From DASSLY01 sp035689185 (GTDB lineage: Bacteria; Actinomycetota; Actinomycetes; Actinomycetales; Dermatophilaceae), in NCBI GenBank assembly GCA_035689185.1, contig DASSLY010000119.1, forward strand, positions 1-58,970: 58,970 bases of DNA, given 5' to 3'. Within the stretch, counting starts at the first letter, position 1. Each line of letters opens with the position of its first letter. The translations under genes and the position numbers were made by a program. The notes under the pieces are model-generated. The model saw nothing but the letters and a program-made list of their open reading frames with translations. It was not told the origin of the DNA and ran no database searches. Shown here in pieces: positions 1-8,127 of the stretch.

Positions 1-252
1 GTGCTCCAGCTTGGGCTTGGCCCACTCCCTGGCCGCCTCGACGCCGTGCTCCAGCCGCGGCTGGCCCCACTCCCGGGCCGCGACGGCGGTCTCCGCAGCC
101 CGGCCCCGGGCCCGGCCGGCCGCGTCGCCGACGGTCGGCCCGACCTTGCCGCGCAGCTTCTCGGCGCGGCCACGCAGGGTGGCGGACCGGGCGGCCAGCT
201 CTGCCGCGGCCTGCGCCTTGGCCTGCTCCTTCTTGCTCATCCTCGCGAACAC
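1..252 (-). CDS. DUF5324-like small protein, C-terminus beyond window
   Basis: The gene reads leftward and runs off the window edge, so only the first 84 codons are visible. The GTG at 252 is preceded by AGAGGAGG at a short spacing; an in-frame ATG at 240 (MSKKEQAKAQAAAELAARSA) is an alternative start. The product is Ala/Arg/Lys/Glu-rich and predicted helical, without a signal peptide in the visible part, and has a repeated AREW(G/A)(Q/K)P pattern. Proteins of this type (DUF5324) sit next to the cyclophilin gene in many actinobacteria, which is the main support for the name. The role is unknown. Confidence 0.6.
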   Translation of the reverse strand, partial: MFARMSKKEQAKAQAAAELAARSATLRGRAEKLRGKVGPTVGDAAGRARGRAAETAVAAREWGQPRLEHGVEAAREWAKPKLEH

Positions 253-439
253 GGGTCCTCCTCTGGTGCCAGGTTCGTGGCGTTCGCTACCCATCCTGCC
301 AAGTCTGACCCCGGCTGGCGCACCGGCGCCCACCCGCTGGGCAGGGGCCGGGCCGACGACGACCCGGCCGAACCGCATACCGGCGGCCCATCGGCCGGGC
401 TGGAGAGCCGGCACACCGGCGTCTGGAAGGATGACCGGC

Positions 440-961
440 ATGAAGGCGACGCTGCAGACCAACCACGGCGACATCACCATCACCTTGTTCCCCGACCACG
501 CGCCGAAGACGGTGAAGAACTTCGTCGGGCTGGCCAGGCACGGCCGGGACTGGCAGCAGGTGGACGACACCGCCGAACCGAAGGGCAAGGGCTTCTACGA
601 CGGGCTGATCTTCCATCGGGTCATCCCCGGGTTCATGATCCAGGGCGGCTGCCCGGACGGCACCGGCATGGGCGGGCCGGGATACACGTTCAACGACGAG
701 ATCAGCCCGGAGCTGAACTTCCAGAAGCCGTACATGCTGGCGATGGCCAACGCCGGGATCCGGATGGGCAAGGGCACCAACGGGTCCCAGTTCTTCATCA
801 CCGTCGGGCCGACCCCGTGGCTGCAGGGCAAGCACACGATCTTCGGCGAGGTCGCCGACGCGGCCAGCCGAGCTGTGGTCGACAAGATCGCCGCCGTCAA
901 GACCGGGTCGATGGACAAGCCGGAGGACGAGGTCGTCATCGAAAAGGTGACGATCTCCTGA
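440..961 (+). CDS. ppiB: Peptidyl-prolyl cis-trans isomerase, cyclophilin type
   Basis: A 173-residue cytoplasmic cyclophilin that catalyses cis-trans isomerisation of Xaa-Pro bonds during folding. The sequence shows the opening LQTNHGDITITLFPDHAPKT, the catalytic-arginine segment FHRVIPGFMIQGG, GTGMGGPGY, and NGSQFFITVGPTPWLQGKHT with the conserved Gln, Phe, Trp and His of the active site. No signal peptide is present. GGAAGG ends nine bases before the ATG at 440, which favours that start over the ATG at 431 that abuts it. The length fits bacterial PpiA/PpiB. The gene precedes the rhomboid gene on the same strand, the usual actinobacterial arrangement. Confidence 0.93.
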   Translation: MKATLQTNHGDITITLFPDHAPKTVKNFVGLARHGRDWQQVDDTAEPKGKGFYDGLIFHRVIPGFMIQGGCPDGTGMGGPGYTFNDEISPELNFQKPYMLAMANAGIRMGKGTNGSQFFITVGPTPWLQGKHTIFGEVADAASRAVVDKIAAVKTGSMDKPEDEVVIEKVTIS

Positions 962-973
962 GCTTGTGCAGAG

Positions 974-998
974 TCGTTCGTTGAAACTCGTTCGTTGA
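974..998 (+). repeat. Direct repeat TCGTTCGTTGA x2
   Basis: Two identical 11-mers (974-984 and 988-998) lie 14 bases apart in the 44-base gap between the cyclophilin stop and the rhomboid GTG. They end eight bases before that start codon, so they fall in the translation-initiation region of the rhomboid mRNA or in a promoter. Function unknown. Confidence 0.5.
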
Positions 999-1005
999 GG
1001 CGGTT

Positions 1006-1881
1006 GTGACCGAGTACTTCGCACCCTCGGCGCCGCAACAGGCCGAGCCCACCTGCCCCCGGCATCCCGACCGGGTCTCCTACGTCCGCTGCCAGCGCTG
1101 CGGCCGCCCGGTCTGCCCGGAGTGCCAGCGCCCCGCCGCGGTCGGGGTTCAGTGCGTGGACTGCGTGGCGCAGGCGGCCCGCGCGTCGCGCCCGACACGC
1201 ACCCAGCTCGGCGCCCGGACAACCGCCGGGCAGCCGATGGTCACCTGGACCATCGTCGGCATCTGCGTGGCCGTCTGGCTGCTGCAGCAGGTGTCGGGCC
1301 GGGTGACCGCGGAATTCGCCTTCCTGCCGGCGTATGCCGAGTCCGCGCCCTGGCGGTTCCTCACCGCCGCCTTCCTGCACGGCCCGATCTACCACCTGCT
1401 GTTCAACATGTACGCGCTGTGGATCGTGGGGCAGTACCTGGAGCCGCTGCTCGGCCGGGTCCGGTTCGCGGCCCTGTACCTGCTCAGCGCCCTCGGCGGC
1501 TCGGTGGGCTCGCTGCTGCTCGCGGCGCCTGTGCTGGAGCGGGGAGCGCTGTGGTTCACCCCCTCTGTGGGCGCCTCCGGTGCGGTGTTCGGCCTGTTCG
1601 CGGCACTCCTGGTGCTCAACCGGCACCTGGGCCGGTCCTCGGCCGGGATCGCCACGGTCATCGTCATCAACGGCGTGATCGGCTTCGTCGTCCCGGGCAT
1701 CGCCTGGCAGGCCCATCTCGGCGGGGCGGTCACCGGGGCAGCTCTGGCGGCAGTCCTGGCCTGGGCCGCGCCGAAACAGCGGCGGCGGCTGCAGCTGCCG
1801 CTGCTCGGCGCTGTCGCCCTGGTCGTCGTGGCGCTCGCTGTCGTGAAGCTGTCGACCGTGCCGGCGCAGTTGCTGTTCTGA
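1006..1881 (+). CDS. Rhomboid family intramembrane serine protease with N-terminal zinc-binding motif
   Basis: A 291-residue polytopic membrane protein. Residues about 13-50 form a Cys-rich B-box-like zinc module (CPRHP, CQRCGRPVCPECQRP, CVDC). Six or more hydrophobic segments follow, starting with MVTWTIVGICVAVWLLQQV. The rhomboid signatures are HGPIYHLLFNMYALW, the serine motif GASGAVFG, and a late His in AHLGGAVTGA that completes the Ser-His dyad. These proteases cut transmembrane substrates within the membrane; the substrate here is unknown. Start is GTG at 1006. Rhomboid genes with this zinc head are standard beside crgA in Actinobacteria. Confidence 0.93.
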   Translation: MTEYFAPSAPQQAEPTCPRHPDRVSYVRCQRCGRPVCPECQRPAAVGVQCVDCVAQAARASRPTRTQLGARTTAGQPMVTWTIVGICVAVWLLQQVSGRVTAEFAFLPAYAESAPWRFLTAAFLHGPIYHLLFNMYALWIVGQYLEPLLGRVRFAALYLLSALGGSVGSLLLAAPVLERGALWFTPSVGASGAVFGLFAALLVLNRHLGRSSAGIATVIVINGVIGFVVPGIAWQAHLGGAVTGAALAAVLAWAAPKQRRRLQLPLLGAVALVVVALAVVKLSTVPAQLLF

Positions 1882-1951
1882 AGGTGTGACGCAGGTTACA
1901 CCGCTGTCATTCGTCCCCAGGTGTGGGCAACTCTGTGGACAGCCGAGAGGG

Positions 1952-2200
1952 TCAGCGCCAGCGCGTGGTCATCAGGAAGCCGGCGATCATGAGCGAGAAG
2001 CCGATGGCGAGGTTCCAGTAGCCGATGCCGGGCCAGGGATACTCGGACTGGGTCACGTAGAAGGTGACGACCCAGACCAGGCCGACGATCATCAGCCCGA
2101 GCATGAGCGGCAGGAACCAGGCCGGGTTGGGCCCGATGTCCTTCGCCCGTCGGGGAGGCGGGGTGTATGCGGCCTTGTCGCGACCTCTTGACTCGGGCAC
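1952..2200 (-). CDS. crgA: Cell division protein CrgA
   Basis: An 82-residue protein with two transmembrane helices (about 29-49 and 62-78), a Pro/Arg-rich cytoplasmic head (PPPRRAKDIGPNPAWFLPLM) and the typical NLAIGFSLMIAGFLMTTRWR end. CrgA is a septal protein of Actinobacteria that interacts with FtsZ, PBPs and other divisome parts and affects the timing of Z-ring and wall assembly. The GTG start at 2200 has GAAGGAG upstream. It is divergent from the DUF881 gene and lies in the standard neighbourhood of pknB. Confidence 0.95.
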   Translation of the reverse strand: MPESRGRDKAAYTPPPRRAKDIGPNPAWFLPLMLGLMIVGLVWVVTFYVTQSEYPWPGIGYWNLAIGFSLMIAGFLMTTRWR

Positions 2201-2234
2201 CTCACGGACTCCTTCGACCCTGTCTGGCGTGCTC

Positions 2235-2240
2235 TAGCGT
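2235..2240 (+). promoter_or_regulatory. -10 box of the DUF881-sortase-pabA operon
   Basis: TAGCGT matches the actinobacterial TAnnnT -10. Transcription would begin near 2247, after the GTG at 2241 but before the GTG at 2271. This decides between the two candidate starts of the DUF881 gene. Confidence 0.4.
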
Positions 2241-2270
2241 GTGGGGGACAGCCTAGGTGAGGTGGCAGGG

Positions 2271-3056
2271 GTGAGCAGAGAGACCGCCGGCGGCGATCAG
2301 GAACCCCAACGCCGCGCGCGTCGGCGGCGGCAGCGCCTGCTTGGCTGGCGGGCGGTGGTTCCGCTCGTCGCGGCCCTTGCCGGCGTGCTCTTCGGCACCA
2401 GCGCGCGGCTGTCCGGCGGCGCGGACTTGCGCACCAAGGACACCACCGACTTGGCAGATGCCGCCCGGAACTTGAACCGCACGGTGGAGCGCCGGGCCGC
2501 GACCGTGGCCGCGCTGCAGGCCGAGGTGGGCGAGCTGACCGCCAAGGCGGCCCCCGGCAACCGGGAGCTGCGGGACCTCACCGCCCGGTCCGAGCAGCTG
2601 AGCACCGCGGTGGGCATCCGGCCGGTCGCCGGCCCGGCCGTCACGGTGGCACTGGACGACGCGCACCGCACCGCGGCCAGCCTCCCGGACGGCTTCACGG
2701 CCGACGACATCGTCGTGCACCAGCAGGACGTGCAGAGCGTGGTGAACGCGCTCTGGCGCGGCGGGGCGGAGGCGATGCAGCTCATGGACCAGCGGGTCAT
2801 CTCCAGCAGCGCGGTCCGATGCGTCGGGAACACGCTGCTGCTGCAGGGCCGGGTGTATTCCCCGCCGTACACGATCACCGCGGTCGGAGACGTCCCGCGC
2901 ATGCTGTCCGAGCTGGAAACCGACCCGCAGGTCAGCATCTACCGGCAGTATGTGGACGTGCTCGGTCTCGGCTACACCGTCACCACCGCGGAGCGCTCCA
3001 GCCTGCCCGCCTACGAGGGCAGCCTCGGGTTCCGCTATGCCCAGGTGGTGCGGTGA
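2271..3056 (+). CDS. DUF881 family membrane protein
   Basis: A 261-residue protein with an Arg-rich head, one N-terminal membrane helix (VVPLVAALAGVLFG), a coiled coil covering about residues 55-105 and the DUF881 domain to the end (VAGPAVTVALDDAH, IVVHQQDVQSVVNALW, INS-like VISSSAVRCVGNTLLLQG, SLGFRYAQVV). The family is common near divisome genes of Gram-positives; its biochemical role is not established. I chose GTG 2271, which has GAGGTGG upstream and lies inside the predicted transcript; GTG 2241 would add ten residues. The stop overlaps the sortase start by four bases (GTGA). Confidence 0.88.
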   Translation: MSRETAGGDQEPQRRARRRRQRLLGWRAVVPLVAALAGVLFGTSARLSGGADLRTKDTTDLADAARNLNRTVERRAATVAALQAEVGELTAKAAPGNRELRDLTARSEQLSTAVGIRPVAGPAVTVALDDAHRTAASLPDGFTADDIVVHQQDVQSVVNALWRGGAEAMQLMDQRVISSSAVRCVGNTLLLQGRVYSPPYTITAVGDVPRMLSELETDPQVSIYRQYVDVLGLGYTVTTAERSSLPAYEGSLGFRYAQVVR

Positions 3057-3826
3057 GCACCGAGGTCACCACCGCGGAGGCGGCGCGGCCGCGGGCCGCG
3101 CCCCGGCGGCATACCCGCTGGAGACCGCTCGCCGCCGCCGCCGGCGTCGTCGGCGAGCTGATGATCACCCTCGGCCTGGTGCTGCTGCTGTTCGTCGCGT
3201 GGCAGCTGTGGTGGACCGACGTCGAGGCCAACCGCGTGCAGGCGAAGACGATCACCACCTTGGAGAACGACTTCGGCCCCGGCGGCGCCGGTGCGGCGGC
3301 CGACCCGAAGGACCCCCTGGCCACGTTGAAGGACGTGCCGCTCGGCAAGGCGTTCGCCATCCTGCGAGTGCCGAGGTTCGGCAAGGGCTACGCCCGGCCG
3401 ATCCTGCAGGGCACCGGCCACGACACGCTGAACCAGGGCCTGGGCCACTACCAGGGCACCGCGATGCCGGCCCGGGTCGGCAACTTCGCCATCGCCGGGC
3501 ACCGCACCACCTACGGCCGGCCGCTGCACGACGTGGAGCTGCTGCGTGCGGGGGACGTGCTCATCGTGGAGACCAAGACCGCCTACGACGTGTACCGGGT
3601 GGCACGGCACGTCATCGTCCGCCCGACCGCCGTGGACGTCGTGGCACCCGTGCCGCAGGACCCCGGGGCGACCCCGACGCAGGCATGGATGACCATGACG
3701 ACCTGCCACCCGAAGTTCAGCGCGGAGTTCCGCTACGTGGTCTTCGCGAAGTTCGAGCGCGCGTTCGCGCGCGCCGCCGGCCTACCCGCCTCCTACGTGA
3801 AGGTCACCGGGAAGGTGGCGAGCTGA
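3053..3826 (+). CDS. Class E sortase
   Basis: A 257-residue type II membrane protein: Arg-rich head, one transmembrane helix (GELMITLGLVLLLFVAWQLW), then the sortase beta-barrel. The catalytic residues are visible: His in FAIAGHRTTYGRPLHD, Cys in MTMTTCHPKF, and Arg in SAEFRYVVF a few residues later. Sortases cleave a C-terminal sorting signal and transfer the protein to the wall; class E enzymes of Actinobacteria typically use LAXTG-type signals (family knowledge). No sorting-signal substrate was recognised in this window. The gene is translationally coupled to its upstream neighbour and overlaps the next gene. Confidence 0.92.
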   Translation: MSTEVTTAEAARPRAAPRRHTRWRPLAAAAGVVGELMITLGLVLLLFVAWQLWWTDVEANRVQAKTITTLENDFGPGGAGAAADPKDPLATLKDVPLGKAFAILRVPRFGKGYARPILQGTGHDTLNQGLGHYQGTAMPARVGNFAIAGHRTTYGRPLHDVELLRAGDVLIVETKTAYDVYRVARHVIVRPTAVDVVAPVPQDPGATPTQAWMTMTTCHPKFSAEFRYVVFAKFERAFARAAGLPASYVKVTGKVAS

Positions 3827-4044
3827 TGTATGCGGCGTTGTGGCGGGCTCTGCCCGGGCCGTGGCCGGTGAAGCTGGTGCAGTCGTTGGTCCTGGCGCTC
3901 GGCGCCGTGGCAGCCTGCTTCCTGTGGGTCTTCCCGGCGGTCGCGCCGTACATGCCGTTCAACTCCACCACGGTGGACGACCAGGCGCGCCCCACCCCGT
4001 CGGTGTCGGTCAGCACGCCCGTGACCCCGACGACGGCCCGATGA
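3826..4044 (+). CDS. Small single-pass membrane protein
   Basis: A 72-residue protein whose ATG overlaps the sortase stop codon (TGATG). It has one membrane helix (LVQSLVLALGAVAACFLWVF), an extracellular PYMPFNSTTVDD segment and a Thr/Pro-rich tail. Short proteins of this form occur between the sortase gene and pabA in many actinobacteria. The position suggests an accessory to the sortase, but nothing in the sequence proves it. Its last four bases overlap the pabA start. Confidence 0.75.
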   Translation: MYAALWRALPGPWPVKLVQSLVLALGAVAACFLWVFPAVAPYMPFNSTTVDDQARPTPSVSVSTPVTPTTAR

Positions 4045-4697
4045 CCCGCATCCTGGTCGTCGACAACTACGACAGCTTCGTCTTCACCATCGTCGGGTAC
4101 CTCCAGCAGCTTGGCGCCGACTGCACCGTGGTGCGCAACGACGCCGTCACCCCGGCCGAGGGGGCGGGGTACGACGGGGTTCTCCTGTCCCCGGGGCCGG
4201 GCACGCCGGAGGAGGCCGGGGTCTGCACCGCGATGGTCGAGGCGTGCGCTCAGCGGGCGCAGCCGATGCTGGGGGTGTGCCTGGGTCACCAAGCGCTGGG
4301 CGTCGTCTTCGGCGCGACGGTGAACCGGGCACCCGAGCTGCTGCACGGCAAGACCTCGATGGTCCACCACGACGGAACCGGCGTGCTGGCCGGGCTGAGG
4401 TCTCCGTTCACCGCGACGCGGTACCACTCGCTGGCCATCGACCCGTCGACCATGACCCCGGAGCTGATCGCCAACGCCCACACCGAGTCCGGGATCATCA
4501 TGGCGGTCCGGCATCGGTCACTGCCGCTGGAGGGCGTGCAGTTCCACCCGGAGTCGGTGTTGACCGAGGGCGGTCACCGCCTGCTGGCCAACTGGCTGGC
4601 CCGGTGCGGCCTGGCCGATGCGGTCGCCCGGTCGGCGGGGCTCTCCCCGCTGGTCCACGACGCCGCGGGGGTGGCCCGCCTGGTGGCTGCGTCCTGA
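4041..4697 (+). CDS. pabA: Anthranilate/aminodeoxychorismate synthase glutamine amidotransferase subunit
   Basis: A 218-residue class I glutamine amidotransferase that supplies ammonia to chorismate-using synthases for folate (PabA) or tryptophan (TrpG). Visible motifs are VDNYDSFVFTIVGYL, SPGPGTPEEAG, the nucleophile elbow GVCLGHQALG, YHSLAID, and the catalytic His and Glu in FHPESVLTEGGHRLL. No synthase component I lies nearby, so the pabA/trpG choice rests on the conserved position beside pknB, where annotation is commonly pabA. The ATG at 4041 overlaps the preceding stop (ATGA). The stop codon falls in the first unit of a tandem repeat. Confidence 0.9.
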   Translation: MTRILVVDNYDSFVFTIVGYLQQLGADCTVVRNDAVTPAEGAGYDGVLLSPGPGTPEEAGVCTAMVEACAQRAQPMLGVCLGHQALGVVFGATVNRAPELLHGKTSMVHHDGTGVLAGLRSPFTATRYHSLAIDPSTMTPELIANAHTESGIIMAVRHRSLPLEGVQFHPESVLTEGGHRLLANWLARCGLADAVARSAGLSPLVHDAAGVARLVAAS

Positions 4698-4731
4698 CCC
4701 GGTCCTAACCCAGTCCTGACCAGTCCTAACC
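4691..4731 (+). repeat. Four tandem GTCCTRACC units, 10-11 bp period
   Basis: GTCCTGACC at 4691, GTCCTAACC at 4702, GTCCTGACC at 4713 and GTCCTAACC at 4723. The first unit overlaps the pabA stop codon. The array lies between the convergent pabA and pknB genes, just before a GC palindrome. The 11-bp phase places the units on one face of the helix. Confidence 0.7.
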
Positions 4732-4738
4732 GCTGGCG

Positions 4739-4754
4739 GCCCCGCGCGCGGGGC
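4739..4754. terminator. GC palindrome between convergent pabA and pknB
   Basis: A perfect 16-base palindrome (GCCCCGCG/CGCGGGGC) in the 113-base gap between two converging genes. The position fits a bidirectional terminator. No T-run follows, as is usual in very GC-rich actinobacteria. Confidence 0.4.
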
Positions 4755-4810
4755 GCAGCGAGGCCGGCTGGACCGGTCCCGCCAGGTCGGCGGTGCCACG
4801 TCGGCGCCGC

Positions 4811-6673
4811 TCAGGGCGCTGTCGTGGTCGTCGTGACGGTCGGCGTGCTCGTGGTGGTGGTCTCGGTCGGCGGGGGAGGTGTCGGCGTCGGCGCGGGGGC
4901 CTGGGCGATGACCAGCTTGACCTGGGTGCCCAGGTCGACCTTCTTGTTCACGCTGTCCTGCTTGATGACCGTGCCCTCGGGCTGGCTGCTCGGCTGGTAG
5001 GTGACGCTGAACCGCAGGCCCCGGTCAACCAGCGCCGACTGGGCCTGGGACTGCGGCTGGCCCAGCAGGTTGGGCACGGTCACCTTGCCGGTGGAGACCC
5101 GCAGCGCGACCCTGCTGTCCGCGGCGACCGACTCACCCGCCTTGGGCTCGGTCTCCACCACCTTCCCCTTGGTGATGGTCGGTGTCTGGTCGACGTCGAC
5201 CTGCTTGACGTCACCGACCTGCAGCCCGACCGCGGCCAGCTGGGCCCGCGCCGAGTCCTCGGTGAAGCCGGTCACGTCGGGCACCTGGACCGAGTCCGGC
5301 CCGGAGGAGACGCTGATCGTGACCACGCTGTCGGCGGGCAGCTTCTCCCCAGCCTGCGGGTTCTGGTCGATGACCAGGCCCTTCTTCTGCTCGCTGGGGA
5401 CGGCGGAGGCCTGCGGGGTGAACCCGTCCTGGGTCAGCCGGGCTGTCGCCTGCGCCTGGGTCATGTTCAGCACGTTGGGGACGGTGATGGTCGGGGTGTC
5501 CTTGTTCTCCCCCAGCAGCGCGCGCCCGGCGAGGACGACGAGCACCAGGGCAGCGATCACGGCCAGGGTCAGCAGCACGTAGGTCGCACCGTGCCGCTTG
5601 CGCGGGATATCGGCCGGGTCGCGGCCGATGGCCGGCAGGGTCGCGGTGTTGCCGGTTCGGTCGTCCAGCAGCCGGCCTCCCGCCAGGGTGTCCACGACCT
5701 GGGTCGCCGGGCCGTTGAAGCCGGCGGCGCCCACCAGGCCGGCGGCGGTGCCCCGGGCGGCGGTGCTGATCGGGTGCCCGCTGCGCGCGGCATACAGGTC
5801 GTCGCGGAACTGCTCCGCGCTTTGGTACCGCCCGTCCCGGTCCTTGACCAGGGCGTGCATGACGACCGCGTCCAGGTTTGCCGAGATGCCCGGTGCCAGC
5901 TCCGAGGGGGGCGGAGCGACCTGTTGCACGTGCTGGTAGGCAACCGCGACCGGTGAATCGCCGAGGAACGGGGTTCGCCCGGTCAGCAGCTCGTAGAGCA
6001 GGCAGCCGGTGGAGTACAGGTCGGACCGGGCGTCGACCGGCTGGCCCTGAGCCTGCTCGGGGGACAGGTACTGCGCGGTGCCGATGACCGACTGGGTCTG
6101 AGTCATCGTGGCGCTCGTGTCCGCGATGGCCCGGGCGATGCCGAAGTCCATCACCTTCACCTCGTCGGTGTCGGTGACCATGACGTTGGCCGGCTTGATG
6201 TCGCGGTGGATGATCCCGTTGCGGTGGCTGTACGCCAGCGCCTCCAGGATCCCCTCGGTGTAGCGGGCCGCGTCCTGGCTGGGAAGCCGGCCGGCTTCGC
6301 GCAGCACGTCCCGCAGGGTCCGGCCGCGGACGAACTCCATCACGATGTAAGGAACCGAGGCGCGGGCGCCGCCGGCCTCGATCACCTGGTCCTCGCCGGA
6401 GTCGTAGACCGAGACGATCGCCGGGTGGTTCAGCCCGGCGGCGGACTGCGCCTCGCGCCGGAACCGGGCCAGGAAGGAGTGGTCCCGGGCCAGGTCGGCG
6501 CGCAGCATCTTGATCGCCACGTCCCGGCCCAGGCGGGCGTCGTGGCCGAGGTGGACCTCGGCCATCCCGCCGCGGCCGAGCAGCTCGCCGACCTCGTAGC
6601 GACCGCCGAGCAGGCGGGGCGGGGTGCTCACCGGTGTCGTCCCATCACCGGCATTATCCGTCGTCGGGCTCAC
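4811..6673 (-). CDS. pknB: PASTA-domain serine/threonine protein kinase PknB
   Basis: A 620-residue transmembrane kinase. The kinase domain covers about residues 24-285: GRGGMAEVHLG, the lysine in VAIKML, catalytic HRDIKPANVMV, DFGIARA, and an activation loop with ATMTQTQS and GTAQYLSPEQA. A single membrane helix lies near 368-388 (YVLLTLAVIAALVLVVLAGR). Three extracellular PASTA repeats follow (starting VPNVLN, VPDVTG, VPNLLG), one fewer than in the mycobacterial protein, and then a Pro/Thr tail. PASTA domains bind peptidoglycan fragments or lipid II and link wall state to phosphorylation of growth and division proteins. The GTG start overlaps the pbpA stop (GTGA). It is the last gene of the operon. 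Confidence 0.96.
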   Translation of the reverse strand: MSPTTDNAGDGTTPVSTPPRLLGGRYEVGELLGRGGMAEVHLGHDARLGRDVAIKMLRADLARDHSFLARFRREAQSAAGLNHPAIVSVYDSGEDQVIEAGGARASVPYIVMEFVRGRTLRDVLREAGRLPSQDAARYTEGILEALAYSHRNGIIHRDIKPANVMVTDTDEVKVMDFGIARAIADTSATMTQTQSVIGTAQYLSPEQAQGQPVDARSDLYSTGCLLYELLTGRTPFLGDSPVAVAYQHVQQVAPPPSELAPGISANLDAVVMHALVKDRDGRYQSAEQFRDDLYAARSGHPISTAARGTAAGLVGAAGFNGPATQVVDTLAGGRLLDDRTGNTATLPAIGRDPADIPRKRHGATYVLLTLAVIAALVLVVLAGRALLGENKDTPTITVPNVLNMTQAQATARLTQDGFTPQASAVPSEQKKGLVIDQNPQAGEKLPADSVVTISVSSGPDSVQVPDVTGFTEDSARAQLAAVGLQVGDVKQVDVDQTPTITKGKVVETEPKAGESVAADSRVALRVSTGKVTVPNLLGQPQSQAQSALVDRGLRFSVTYQPSSQPEGTVIKQDSVNKKVDLGTQVKLVIAQAPAPTPTPPPPTETTTTSTPTVTTTTTAP

Positions 6674-8127
6674 CGGCCCAGCACCGCTTCCATCACGGCC
6701 CGGGCGATCGGCGCGGCGACCTTGCCGCCGGCGGCCTCGCTGCCGGCGTTGCCGCCGTCCTCCACGACGACGGCGACGGCGACCTTGGGGTCCTGCGCCG
6801 GGGCGAACGCCGTGAACCAGGCGTGCGGATTGGTTCCCTCGCCGTGCTGGGCGGTTCCGGTCTTGCCGGCGACCTGGACGCCGGCGACCTGGGCCCGGGT
6901 TCCGGTGCCCGACTGGACCACCGCGGTCATCATCTCGGTCAGCGTGGCCGCGGTCTGCGGCGTCACCGCGGTCCCCAGCTGTTCGGGCGCGGTCTGCTCG
7001 ATGACGTCCAGCGCGGCGCTGCGGACGTCCTTGACCAGGTAGGGACGCATCACCACGCCGCCGTTGGCGACCGCGGCCGAGACCATAGCCACCTGCATCG
7101 GGGTGACCCGGACGTCGAACTGGCCGATCGCCGACTGCGCGGTCTGCGGCGGGTTGGGGTTGTCCGGGAAGCTGCTGGCGGTCACCCGCAGGGGCAGCTG
7201 CAGCGTGGTGCCGAAGCCGAACTTGGCCGCTTGGGTGCGCAGCGCGTCACCGCCCAGCTGCAGCCCGAGCCAGCCGAACGCGGTGTTGCAGGAGACCTCC
7301 AGCGCGTGCAGCAGGGTGGTCCGGCCGTTGGCCCCGCACGCGGACCGGCCGGAGTTGGGCAGGCCGACCGAGGTCTGCGGCAGGTCCAGGACCGCGGGCC
7401 CGGGCAGCTCGGAGTCCTTGGTGTACGTGCCCGACTCCAGCGCCGCCGCGGCGGTCACGATCTTGAAGACCGACCCGGGGGGATAGAGGTTGCCGGCGAC
7501 GGCGCGGTTCACCAGGGGCTGGCGCTCGTCGGCGGTCAGGTCGGCCCAGGCCTGCTGCACCGACTTCAGGTTGTGGCTGGATAGCCGGTTCGGGTCGTAC
7601 TGCGGGTGGCTGACCATGGCCAGGACCGCGCCCGTCCTGGGGTCCAGCGCGACCACCGCACCGCGCTGGTCGCCCAGCGCCTGGTCCGCGGCCTGCTGCG
7701 CCTTGGGGTCCAAGGTGAGCTCCAGGCTGGCGCCGCTGGGTGGCCGGCCGGTGAGAAGGTCGACCATCCGGCGGTAGAACAGCTTGTCGGAGCTGCCGGA
7801 CAGGAACGCGTCGGAGGCGCCCTCGAGCCCGCCGCCGGCTCCGTAGACGAAGGAGTAGTAGCCGGTCACCTGGCTGTAGAGCCGGGCCCGGGGGTAGCTG
7901 CGCAGGTACTTCAGGTCGTCCTTGGTCGGCGTCGACTTCGCGATGGCGCTGCCCCCCACCAGGATCGACCCGCGCTCGCGGCTGTAGTCGGCGAGCAGGG
8001 TGCGGCGGTTGCCGGGACGGTCGTGCAGCTCGGTGGCCTGGACGAACTGGATGTATGTCGTGCTCACCAGCAGCGCGACGAACAGCGCGGCCACCAGGGT
8101 GGACAGGCGGCGGATCGGGACGTTCAT
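6670..8127 (-). CDS. pbpA: Penicillin-binding protein PbpA, peptidoglycan transpeptidase
   Basis: A 485-residue class B PBP that crosslinks peptidoglycan outside the membrane. An N-terminal membrane anchor (LSTLVAALFVALLVSTTYIQ) is followed by a dimerisation domain and the transpeptidase domain with its three motifs: SVFK in PPGSVFKIVTAAAALESG (nucleophile Ser), SCN in EVSCNTAFGWLG, and KTG in GKTGTAQHGEG. The ATG at 8127 overlaps the rodA stop by four bases. The longer open frame upstream is antisense to coding use by rodA and is not part of the gene. Length and position match actinobacterial PbpA. Confidence 0.95.
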   Translation of the reverse strand: MNVPIRRLSTLVAALFVALLVSTTYIQFVQATELHDRPGNRRTLLADYSRERGSILVGGSAIAKSTPTKDDLKYLRSYPRARLYSQVTGYYSFVYGAGGGLEGASDAFLSGSSDKLFYRRMVDLLTGRPPSGASLELTLDPKAQQAADQALGDQRGAVVALDPRTGAVLAMVSHPQYDPNRLSSHNLKSVQQAWADLTADERQPLVNRAVAGNLYPPGSVFKIVTAAAALESGTYTKDSELPGPAVLDLPQTSVGLPNSGRSACGANGRTTLLHALEVSCNTAFGWLGLQLGGDALRTQAAKFGFGTTLQLPLRVTASSFPDNPNPPQTAQSAIGQFDVRVTPMQVAMVSAAVANGGVVMRPYLVKDVRSAALDVIEQTAPEQLGTAVTPQTAATLTEMMTAVVQSGTGTRAQVAGVQVAGKTGTAQHGEGTNPHAWFTAFAPAQDPKVAVAVVVEDGGNAGSEAAGGKVAAPIARAVMEAVLGR

